From JAGVIE01 sp964520905 (GTDB lineage Bacteria > Bacteroidota > Ignavibacteria > UBA10030 > SZUA-254), in assembly GCA_964520905.1 (NCBI GenBank), contig CAZFQL010000033.1, positions 1 to 7,621 of the forward strand: a stretch of DNA of 7,621 bases, written 5' to 3'. The position numbers and the translations under genes were made by a program. Of this stretch, positions 1 through 7,100 are shown in pieces; position 1 is the first letter of the stretch; every line of letters begins with the position of its first letter. The notes beneath the pieces are model-generated. The model ran no database searches. It was not told the DNA's origin and saw only the letters and a program-made list of their open reading frames with translations.

Positions 1-52
1 ATTGCTTTCCTTTGGATGCACCCTATAGCTGTTGAACATGCCTGACGCACAT

Positions 53-86
53 AAAAAAACCCCGCCATTTTGATGACCGGGGTTTT
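53..86 (-). terminator. Rho-independent terminator of groES-groEL
   Basis: A 9-bp perfect stem (56-64 AAAACCCCG with 78-86 CGGGGTTTT) closes a 13-base loop, in which CAT (66-68) and ATG (73-75) can extend the pairing. Read on the minus strand, the stem is followed by a run of seven T (complement of 53-59), and it begins 38 bases after the groEL stop codon. This is a classic intrinsic terminator. The plus-strand reading also ends in TTTT, so it may stop transcription from the other side as well. Confidence 0.93.
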
Positions 87-124
87 CTTCTAACTTACGA
101 GGTACTAAATACTTATCGAGTTTT

Positions 125-1762
125 TTAGTACATGTCGCCCATGCCGCCGCCATGAGGCATTTGGGGCATTGATTTTTCTTTTTCGGGTTTCTCGACAATT
201 GTCGCTTCGGTCGTCAGCAGTAATCCTGCGACGCTGGCAGCGTTCTCGAGAGCGATACGGGTAACCTTGGTCGGGTCGATAACACCAGCCGCGATAAGGT
301 TCTCGTACTTCTCGGTCTGTGCGTTGAAGCCGTAATCGTCTTTGCCTTCCTTCACTTTATTCACGATGACAGCTCCTTCCAAACCGGCATTGGCGACAAT
401 TATACGGATCGGCTCTTCGAGCGATTTACGGATGATATCGATACCGATCTGCTGATCTTCATTTTCGGGTTTCAGGGAATCAAGCTTGGATTGCACCCGG
501 AGATAAGCAACTCCACCACCCGGAACGATACCTTCTTCAACTGCCGCGCGTGTTGCATGGAGTGCATCTTCAACACGTGCTTTCTTTTCCTTCATCTCGA
601 CTTCGGTCGCGGCACCGACTTTCAACACGGCAACACCACCCGAGAGTTTTGCAAGGCGTTCCTGCAGTTTCTCTTTGTCATAATCGGATGTGGTTTTTTC
701 GACCTGGGCTTTGATTTCGTTGATACGCTTTTTGATATCATCCTTCTTGCCCGCGCCTTCGACAATCGTTGTGTTGTCTTTATCGATGCTGATTTTCTTC
801 GCCGTACCGAGAGAAGAGAGCTGAGTGTTTTCCAGTTTGAATCCCTTTTCATCGGAGATAACAGTACCACCCGTGAGAACTGCGATATCTTCGAGCATCG
901 CTTTGCGGCGGTCACCGAAGCCCGGTGCTTTTACCGCTGCGACACGGAGAGTTCCGCGGAGTTTATTGACGACCAATGTTGCAAGTGCTTCACCTTCAAT
1001 ATCCTCGGAGATAATAAGACCCGCACGACCGGCTTGAGCAATTTTCTCCAATATCGGCAGAAGGTCTTTCATGACGCTGATCTTCTTGTCATAGATAAGG
1101 ATATAAGGATCTTCAAGTTTGGTTTCCATCGTATCCGCATCGGTCACGAAATAGGGAGAAAGATAACCGCGATCGAACTGCATACCTTCCACCCACTCGA
1201 CAGTTGTTTCCGTTCCCTTCGCTTCTTCTACCGTGATGACGCCGTCTTTGCCGACACGTTCCATCGCATTAGCGATCAACTCACCGATAGTACGATCGTT
1301 GTTGGCAGAGATTGAACCCACCTGTGCGATTTTTTCTTTATCATCACCGACCGTTTTACTGATCTTCTTAAGTTCTTCAACGATTTTTGCAACGGCTAGA
1401 TCGATACCGCGTTTAAGATCCATCGGATTTGCGCCTGCTGTAACGTTCTTCATTCCTTCGCGAACGATCGCCTGCGCGAGAACGGTTGCAGTAGTTGTTC
1501 CGTCGCCTGCGACATCGGATGTCTTGCTGGCAACTTCGCGCACCATCTGCGCACCCATATTCTCTATTGGATCTTCAAGCTCGATTTCCTTTGCAACTGT
1601 CACGCCGTCTTTTGTTACGGTCGGCGCGCCGAATTTCTTATCGATAACAACATTCCGTCCCTTTGGACCGAGCGTTGCTTTTACGGCATCGGCAAGTTTA
1701 TCGACACCGCGCTTCAAAGCGGCTCTTGCTTCTGCATCGTAGGTAATTATTTTTGCACCCAT
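125..1762 (-). CDS. groEL: 60-kDa chaperonin GroEL (Cpn60/Hsp60)
   Basis: This is the ATP-driven folding chamber subunit, which forms two stacked heptameric rings in the cytoplasm and works with the GroES lid. At 545 residues it is full length. Visible landmarks are TLGPKGRNV at 30-38, KDG at 51-53, the ATP-binding GDGTTT at 86-91 (Asp87), the apical-domain stretch around 191-375, the catalytic Asp near 399 in RVEDALHATR, and the Cpn60 signature AAVEEGIVPGGG at 406-417. The C terminus is MPHGGGMGDMY, so the flexible Gly/Met tail is present but short, with no long GGM repeat. The ATG start is preceded by AGGAG (1773-1777) 10 bases upstream. It is the second gene of the groES-groEL operon, 46 bases after groES, and a terminator follows. 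No frameshift or missing catalytic residue was seen. Confidence 0.99.
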   Translation of the reverse strand: MGAKIITYDAEARAALKRGVDKLADAVKATLGPKGRNVVIDKKFGAPTVTKDGVTVAKEIELEDPIENMGAQMVREVASKTSDVAGDGTTTATVLAQAIVREGMKNVTAGANPMDLKRGIDLAVAKIVEELKKISKTVGDDKEKIAQVGSISANNDRTIGELIANAMERVGKDGVITVEEAKGTETTVEWVEGMQFDRGYLSPYFVTDADTMETKLEDPYILIYDKKISVMKDLLPILEKIAQAGRAGLIISEDIEGEALATLVVNKLRGTLRVAAVKAPGFGDRRKAMLEDIAVLTGGTVISDEKGFKLENTQLSSLGTAKKISIDKDNTTIVEGAGKKDDIKKRINEIKAQVEKTTSDYDKEKLQERLAKLSGGVAVLKVGAATEVEMKEKKARVEDALHATRAAVEEGIVPGGGVAYLRVQSKLDSLKPENEDQQIGIDIIRKSLEEPIRIIVANAGLEGAVIVNKVKEGKDDYGFNAQTEKYENLIAAGVIDPTKVTRIALENAASVAGLLLTTEATIVEKPEKEKSMPQMPHGGGMGDMY

Positions 1763-1772
1763 ATTAATTCAA

Positions 1773-1777
1773 CTCCT
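1773..1777 (-). promoter_or_regulatory. groEL ribosome binding site
   Basis: AGGAG on the minus strand lies 10 bases before the groEL ATG and supports that start. It sits in the 46-base groES-groEL spacer, which shows no separate promoter or terminator. Confidence 0.85.
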
Positions 1778-1808
1778 ATTATAATTTAATTTGTATGATT
1801 TCATTTTA

Positions 1809-2093
1809 TTAAACAACGGCAAAGATATCGGACTCTCGCATGATCAAATATTCCTGACCATCGATGGTAACTTCCGTGCCCGAATATTTTCCATAGAGAA
1901 CCTTATCTCCAACTTTGAGATCCAGCGGTATCAATTTGCCATCATCCGCCTTCCGACCCTGACCAACGGCAACAACTTCACCAATCACGGGTTTCTCTTT
2001 AGCAGTGTCGGGCAGTATAATTCCTCCCTTTGTCTTCTCTTCAGCCTGAGAAGGCTTAATTACAACACGATCACTTAATGGTTTAATTTTCAT
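1809..2093 (-). CDS. groES: 10-kDa co-chaperonin GroES (Cpn10)
   Basis: This is the heptameric lid that caps the GroEL cavity and controls substrate encapsulation. Its 94 residues match the family's usual length. The N terminus MKIKPLSDRVVIKP (1-14) is the Cpn10 signature region. The mobile loop that contacts GroEL spans roughly 16-34 and contains GGIIL at 23-27. GDKVLYGKYSGTEV at 62-75 and the C-terminal EYLIMRESDIFAVV (81-94) are also typical. The start is supported by AGGAG (2102-2106) 8 bases upstream. It is the first gene of the operon, with a sigma-70-like promoter about 120 bases upstream and a CIRCE-like half site at the start of the predicted leader, so heat-shock control is likely. 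Nothing is odd in the protein. Confidence 0.99.
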   Translation of the reverse strand: MKIKPLSDRVVIKPSQAEEKTKGGIILPDTAKEKPVIGEVVAVGQGRKADDGKLIPLDLKVGDKVLYGKYSGTEVTIDGQEYLIMRESDIFAVV

Positions 2094-2101
2094 AAGTATA
2101 G

Positions 2102-2106
2102 CTCCT
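2102..2106 (-). promoter_or_regulatory. groES ribosome binding site
   Basis: AGGAG on the minus strand is 8 bases before the groES ATG. The strong Shine-Dalgarno sites of both chaperonin genes contrast with their absence at the peptidase gene and their weakness at nadE and rsmI. Confidence 0.85.
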
Positions 2107-2188
2107 ATAAGTTATTTAATATCAATAGTTAATCAGTTAAGTTCTTTGTTGAAAATACCACTTCGAAATGAAGTAAAGCCAGTCCAGA

Positions 2189-2212
2189 TTAGCACTCCTT
2201 AAGAACGCATAA
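2189..2212 (-). promoter_or_regulatory. CIRCE-like (HrcA) operator, one intact half
   Basis: GAGTGCTAA at 2197-2189 (minus strand) is an exact copy of the right arm of CIRCE, the operator bound by the heat-shock repressor HrcA. CIRCE is normally TTAGCACTC, nine bases, then GAGTGCTAA. At the canonical nine-base spacing the left arm here is unrecognisable. A degenerate arm TTATGCGTTC (2212-2203) lies only five bases away and matches TTAGCACTC if one base is inserted and two transitions are allowed. The site directly follows the -10 box and falls at the predicted transcription start, where CIRCE usually sits. Whether HrcA binds such a short-spaced, asymmetric site cannot be judged from the sequence. 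Confidence 0.45.
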
Positions 2213-2240
2213 ATATATGCAAATCCGCTGATAAAATCAA
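2212..2240 (-). promoter_or_regulatory. groES-groEL promoter
   Basis: On the minus strand, TTGATT (-35, 2240-2235) and TATATT (-10, 2217-2212) are separated by exactly 17 bases, close to the sigma-70/sigma-A consensus. The -10 region also reads TATATTTA, which fits the Bacteroidota -7 pattern TAnnTTTG except for its last base. Transcription would start near 2205, giving a leader of about 110 bases before groES, and the CIRCE-like site lies at that start. Confidence 0.65.
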
Positions 2241-2515
2241 GAATTGAGGAAACGCCTCTTCGGGCGATTTTGCATAAATTGATTATTGATGAACTTTTAG
2301 CTTTAAACAACTCAAACGATGTGCCAAAGAAGAAACTTTGATATTTGAATGATTTTAATGATTGAATAAATAGTCGGAAGATTTTAGTGACTTTTTGTCA
2401 CAGAATTAAAAAATATTTCAGGAATGTTTTGACAGGTTGGCAAATAACTGTCAGGTTGTGGTTTTGCGGAGTCGCGACACCCTTATCCGCTTTTCAATTC
2501 ATCTGTAATTGTTCC
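2241..2515. other. gene-free spacer between rsmI and groES with inverted repeats
   Basis: This is the promoter-distal part of a 422-base gap. It is A+T-rich and has no credible ORF. Short inverted repeats occur at five places: 2253-2266 (CGCC/GGCG), 2325-2340 (CAAAG/CTTTG, 6-base loop), 2387-2401 (GTGAC, TTTTT, GTCAC), 2430-2453 (TGACAG/CTGTCA, 12-base loop) and 2466-2490 (GCGGA/TCCGC, 15-base loop enclosing the palindrome GTCGCGAC). CAGGTTG is directly repeated at 2433-2439 and 2452-2458. None is followed on the minus strand by a T run in the usual terminator position, so no clear rsmI terminator is visible. The nearest minus-strand run, six T (complement of 2409-2414), lies about 15 bases beyond the TGACAG hairpin. 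Confidence 0.5.
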
Positions 2516-3247
2516 TTATACATCCTTGTGTTTATTAATTATGTTTCCTTTCATCCTATATCTCGGACAACCTTCTATGATCAGAACAAACTCTCCACGT
2601 GGTGAATGCTTGCTAAAATGCTCAATCATGTCGGTGATTCTGCCTTGAGTCGTCTCTTCAAATTTCTTCGTCAATTCGCGTGAGATGGAAATATTTCGAT
2701 CACCGCAATATTCCTTTAAGTCTGCAAGAGTTCTCATCAGCCGATGTGGTGATTCATACAATATGACTGTTTCTTTTAATAGGCATATTTCTTCAAACAT
2801 TGTCTTCCTCCCTTTTTTACTCGGAAGGAATCCGATAAATACAAAACGATTTGTCGGCAGACCGCTGGCAATGAGTGCGGAAAGAAATGCAGTAGGACCC
2901 GGTACAGCGACAACCGGTATTTGCTCTTCGACAGCTTCGTGAATTATACGATATGCCGGATCGGATATGCCGGGCGTACCGGCGTCCGACACGAGACCGA
3001 TGGAAGACCCGGCTTTCAGTTTCGCTATCAACTCCGGCGTACGGCGAATTTCATTATAGCTGAAATAACTCAGCATCGGTTTACTGATCTTGTAATGATC
3101 GAGAAGAATTTTTGTCTTTCGTGTGTCTTCAGCGGCGATCAGATCGACACCTGATAGAATATTTACAGCACGGATGGACATATCTTCAAGATTCCCAATG
3201 GGTGTGCTGACAATGTAGAGCGTACCACGCTGGATCGCTTCACTCAT
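2516..3247 (-). CDS. rsmI: 16S rRNA (cytidine(1402)-2'-O)-methyltransferase RsmI
   Basis: RsmI uses S-adenosylmethionine to methylate the ribose 2'-OH of C1402 in 16S rRNA, in the decoding centre of the small ribosomal subunit. It belongs to the class III (tetrapyrrole methylase-like) fold. The family motifs are in order: STPIGNLEDM at 14-23, AEDTR at 39-43, VSDAGTPGISDP at 86-97, VPGPTA at 115-120, YESPHR at 164-169, RELTKKFEE at 190-198 and GEFVLIIEG at 218-226. At 243 residues it holds the complete catalytic domain but lacks the C-terminal helix-turn-helix extension of the longer E. coli-type enzyme (about 286 residues). The last 17 residues are basic and not conserved to my knowledge. The ATG start gives the N terminus usual for the family; upstream there is only a weak purine-rich stretch (GAAGAAAAACG). 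It lies 24 bases after nadE and is probably co-transcribed with it. Confidence 0.97.
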   Translation of the reverse strand: MSEAIQRGTLYIVSTPIGNLEDMSIRAVNILSGVDLIAAEDTRKTKILLDHYKISKPMLSYFSYNEIRRTPELIAKLKAGSSIGLVSDAGTPGISDPAYRIIHEAVEEQIPVVAVPGPTAFLSALIASGLPTNRFVFIGFLPSKKGRKTMFEEICLLKETVILYESPHRLMRTLADLKEYCGDRNISISRELTKKFEETTQGRITDMIEHFSKHSPRGEFVLIIEGCPRYRMKGNIINKHKDV

Positions 3248-3271
3248 ATTTCGTTTTTCTTCACAGATGAA

Positions 3272-4054
3272 TTATCCGAGTTTAGCTATGAGCGAAGGAC
3301 GACGTTTAAATTCATTCTGACTTATCAGACCACGAACTTTTTCGATAAAACCTTTCTCGAATCCCTGCTTCAACAACTCGTCATCTTTTAATTTCTTATC
3401 AATCATAGCATTCAAAAGCTGGTCAACGCGTTTATATGAAAATCCAAGCTCCCCTTCATCGGTTTGACCTTCCCAGAGATCGGCACTCGGTTTTTTATCG
3501 ATGATGCGTCTTGGAATATTCAATGCTTCAGCCAACTGCCATATTTGTGTTTTATATAATTCACCAATCGGATTGATTGCACAGGCAGTATCGCCGAAGA
3601 GTGTGCCGTAACCCAATAAGATTTCAGTCTTATTGCTCGTACCAATAACCAATCCTCGTTCTCTCGCCGAAACATCATAAAGCACGATCATACGCTGGCG
3701 CGCCATTATATTGCCTTTGCGTATGGAATTCATTTCGCCTGCCCGCCCGACATAAGCATCGACCATCGGAGTAATTTCAACAGTTTCCGATCTAATGCCG
3801 AGTTGTTCAATTACAATTTTCGCATCAGTGATGCTTTCAGGACTGCCTGACTTGTACGGCATGAGGATAGCAAAAACATTATCCTTACCCAATGCCTCGG
3901 CTGCAAGATATGTAACGACTGCTGAATCAACTCCTCCTGATAATCCTACAATTCCTTTAGTAAGTCCGGTTTTTGCAACTTCGGTACGGATGAAATCTAT
4001 AAGGATTTTTTTGATGGTATCGGAATTTATTTGAAGGTTTGTCATTTTTACCAT
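3272..4054 (-). CDS. nadE: ammonia-dependent NAD+ synthetase NadE
   Basis: NadE adenylates nicotinic acid adenine dinucleotide and amidates it with ammonia, the last step of NAD+ synthesis in the cytoplasm. The 260 residues form the N-type ATP pyrophosphatase domain: the PP-loop SGGVDS at 39-44, RQRM at 119-122, GTSNKTE at 138-144, GYGTLFGDTACAINPIGELY at 148-167, and KPSADLWEGQTDEGELG at 188-204. There is no N-terminal nitrilase/glutaminase domain, so it should use free NH3 or ammonia from a partner; this is a normal short form, not a truncation. Two starts are possible, Met1 (4054) and Met4 (4045). Neither has a convincing Shine-Dalgarno site, and the predicted promoter lies so close that the leader is only about 10-25 bases. 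It is the first gene of a likely nadE-rsmI operon and is divergent from the protease gene. Confidence 0.97.
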   Translation of the reverse strand: MVKMTNLQINSDTIKKILIDFIRTEVAKTGLTKGIVGLSGGVDSAVVTYLAAEALGKDNVFAILMPYKSGSPESITDAKIVIEQLGIRSETVEITPMVDAYVGRAGEMNSIRKGNIMARQRMIVLYDVSARERGLVIGTSNKTEILLGYGTLFGDTACAINPIGELYKTQIWQLAEALNIPRRIIDKKPSADLWEGQTDEGELGFSYKRVDQLLNAMIDKKLKDDELLKQGFEKGFIEKVRGLISQNEFKRRPSLIAKLG

Positions 4055-4074
4055 TAATATGCGATATTTCTTTT

Positions 4075-4105
4075 CAAAGATAGTGAAAACTCACACTGAA
4101 TTCAA
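4075..4105 (-). promoter_or_regulatory. nadE-rsmI promoter, Bacteroidota type
   Basis: On the minus strand, TTGAAT (4105-4100) is followed after 17 bases by TATCTTTG (4082-4075), a perfect match to the Bacteroidota -7 consensus TAnnTTTG with a TTG element at the expected distance. Transcription would begin about 15 bases before nadE. The spacer contains an inverted repeat GTGA, GTTT, TCAC (4094-4083), which could be an operator or chance. Confidence 0.6.
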
Positions 4106-4109
4106 CTTC

Positions 4110-4140
4110 TTGACTTTCCCCTCAAACTTTGGTAAGTTTT
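4110..4140 (+). promoter_or_regulatory. candidate promoter of the secreted protease gene
   Basis: TTGACT (4110-4115) is followed after 17 bases by TAAGTTTT (4133-4140), which fits the Bacteroidota -7 pattern TAnnTTTG in all but its last base. It would give a leader of about 40 bases ahead of the ATG at 4186. The match is weaker than on the divergent nadE side, and the two -35 elements are back to back only a few bases apart. Confidence 0.42.
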
Positions 4141-4185
4141 ATTAAGAATATTCCGATAATCAAACAGATCAATATTGCAAATCTA

Positions 4186-7100
4186 ATGAAAACTCTTCTT
4201 TCGATACTATCTTTCATTTTTATCATAACTTGTAGTTCCATTGCCCAGCAGGCACAGATTGGCAAACTCCTGAGCAAACAATTACCTGCAATGAATAATA
4301 ACGATGATATCATTGTCTTGGTATACTTTACCGACAAGGGCAACATTACCAAATTCAAATCGAGCATGTCGGCTAATTTTATTTCTGAGCGTTCCATAAC
4401 CCGGCGAATGAAAGTACGGAACAATACTAATATCATCGACGAGCGTGATTATCCCCTCGAACACTCCTATGTTCACGCGGTATCAAGCCGGGTACTACGA
4501 GTCCGGCATGAGTTGAAATGGTTTAACGCGGTAAGCGTAGTTGCAACGAAACAGCAGATTGAAACGCTGCGATCTTTATCATTTGTAAAAGAGATCGAGA
4601 TGGTGGGAAGATGGAAAAAGAAAATTGACGACGAAATAGAATCTCCGATCAAAGACGCTTCACAACAACCGGTAACAAACGGAATTACATCTCTCGATTA
4701 CGGAACATCATTCACTCAGGTAAATCAAATAAATGTACCAACGGTGCACAACCTCGGTATATACGGACAAGGTGTTGTAGTTGGTGTGTTCGATAACGGT
4801 TTTCGGATTCTTAATCATGAATCATTCGCAGCAATGAATATCATCGCTCAACACGATTTTGTAGATCACAAAGAGAGTGTGATTCCATACAATACGAGCA
4901 CGGTTTTCGGATCACATGGAGTGAATACACTTTCTACAATCGGCGGATATAAACCGGGACAGTTGATAGGTCCGGCATTCAAATCGGATTATATTCTTGC
5001 ACGAACAGAGAACGATTCGAGCGAAACACCGATTGAAGAAGATAATTGGGCGGCGGCAATCCAATGGGCTGACAGTATCGGAGTGGATGTGACAAGTACA
5101 TCGCTCGGCTATCTGACTTATGATGCGCCATATACAAGCTGGACCTGGGCAGATTTGGACGGCAACACGACATTGGTAACAAAAGCCGCCGATCGTGCTG
5201 TTAGTTTGGGAATTGTTGTTGTTAATTCAGCCGGAAATTCCGGCGCCGGTGACGGCATCCATAATACACTTGGCGCACCTTCGGATGGCGATAGCGTTAT
5301 TGCCGCCGGTGCTGTTTACTCAAACGGCACACGAACCTCTTTCAGTTCAGTTGGACCTACAGCCGATGGACGCATCAAACCGGATATCATGGCTATGGGC
5401 TCGGGAGTAAAAGTTGCAAGCTCGACTAATACGACGGGATACGGTTTGGCAAGCGGGACATCATTTTCCTGTCCGCTATCCGCGGGTGTTGCGGCGCTTA
5501 TTCGGTGCGCCAATCCCAATCTCACACCTATGCAGGTGCGAGATGCTATGCGTCAGACGGCAAGCCAGGCGGCTGCACCTGACAACCTGATGGGCTGGGG
5601 AATATTAAATGCGGACAGCGCTATTAAATATTTCGGCGCACTGCATATGGGTCGAATCAGCGGTAATGTTTTCCACGATCTAAATGGTAACGGTGTTAAA
5701 GATACCGGTGAGCCGGTAATCTCAGGACAAAAGATATATCTCACAGGAACAATAACCGATTCTACTACAACAAATGTCGATGGAAATTATTCCTTCGATA
5801 GTCTTGCCATTGGCACTTATTCGATTACGGAGAACATTCCAATCGGATGGATAGAATCGGTACCGGCATCAGCATATTCAATCAATCTTCTGCACGGTAT
5901 CGATACTGCCGGAATCAATTTCGGAAACTTTCAACTCGCCGCAGTGCATGGTATAGCATTCAACGACACAAACCATAACGGAGTTAGAGATACGGGGGAA
6001 CCCGGATTGTCAAATTGGGTTTTGAGACTTTCCGGACCAACATCTTACCGTACAACAACTGATGGTGATGGAAATTTCACATTCACAGATATTGGCGCCG
6101 GCACATACACACTCTCGGAGAGCGCTCAGGTCGGATGGTTCCAGACTATCCCGTTAAATTACGGTTCATATTCAATCTCGATGACCAGCGGACTTGATAC
6201 AAGCGGTTTTGTTTTTGGTAATTATTATTTCCCCGACTCAACATACCAAATTATTCTCGGCTGGAATTTGCTATCATTACCCAAAAAAGTAACCGATCAC
6301 GATCGATATTCTATATATCCTTCCGCGGTATCCGATGCATGGATATACAAGAATTCATATATTCCACTCGACACTATACCTGAAAAGGATGCCTTCTGGT
6401 TAAAATCCAATCAAAGCCAAAATGTAATTATCGACGGCACACCACGACTATTAGATACTCTCGATGTTGTTGCAGGATGGAATATGATAGGAACATTATC
6501 TGTCCTAATACCGCGAAAGACAGTAATTCAAATTCCTGATAGCATTATAACATCCGAATATTTTCCTTGGTTTTGTTGCGAGTATGTCCCTGACACATCT
6601 TTAAGACCGCATTATGGTTATTGGGTTAAAGCCAAATCGAGTGGAAAGCTTGTGCTAAATGGATTAGGAGGCACACAAGTAACTTCTGTGAGTGAACACG
6701 ATGAAAAAACACCGACGCCACCCAACAGCATAACGATAGAGGATAAGATTGGAAATAAACGCGAACTTTATTGGTCGTTTGACTCGGAACTAAAAAAATA
6801 TCTCCCGAAGTTTGAGCTTCCACCACCTCCGCCGGACGGAGTATTTGATGTACGCTTCGCAGGTGGATACCGCCTTGCATTGGCTGATAATGAACGGCTA
6901 AAAGATTTTCCAATCCTAATTTCCTCCTGTGAATATCCTATAACAATCGGATGGAAGATGGATGATGAAAGCCGCAAAGCATTACTGATTATTGATGGAA
7001 AAGAAATTGCATTAGATCAGGAAGGAACAACCAAGATTGGCAATCCAACATCTGATATCCGGCTCCGGCTCTTTTCGGCTCCAACATCTGATTTGCCGAA

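Noticed and set aside
491..1315. A 274-codon plus-strand open frame antisense to groEL, plus other long frames on both strands at 622-915, 825-1037 and 1233-1742
   Set aside because: They overlap an intact, highly conserved groEL and their translations are Cys/Phe/Arg- or Ser-rich with no recognisable domain; they are shadows of groEL codon use.
2253..2267. CGCCTCTTCGGGCG hairpin as an intrinsic terminator for rsmI
   Set aside because: The stem is only four to five pairs, there is no T run on the minus strand, and it lies just upstream of the groES promoter.
2429..2457. Consensus -35 box TTGACA on the plus strand as a promoter
   Set aside because: At 16-19 bases downstream there is no -10 (CAGGTT region) and no TAnnTTTG; the TTGACA is part of an inverted repeat instead.
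2387..2605. Small plus-strand ORF of 72 codons running into the rsmI 3' end
   Set aside because: No ribosome binding site, an unremarkable hydrophobic translation, and it overlaps rsmI antisense; no domain is visible.
3272..4054. NadE as a truncated glutamine-dependent enzyme
   Set aside because: The ammonia-dependent form is naturally about 250-275 residues, and the upstream 131 bases hold promoters, not a remnant nitrilase domain.
4129..4185. Upstream TTG start for the protease, adding 19 residues
   Set aside because: The added residues would bury the signal peptide, whereas ATG at 4186 begins with MKTLL and a hydrophobic core; the TTG also overlaps the candidate promoter.
4216..4248. Lipoprotein signal (Cys16 in IITC) at the protease N terminus
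   Set aside because: The residue before Cys is Thr, not Gly/Ala/Ser, and a better signal peptidase I site (SSIA, then QQ) follows; T9SS cargo normally uses signal peptidase I.
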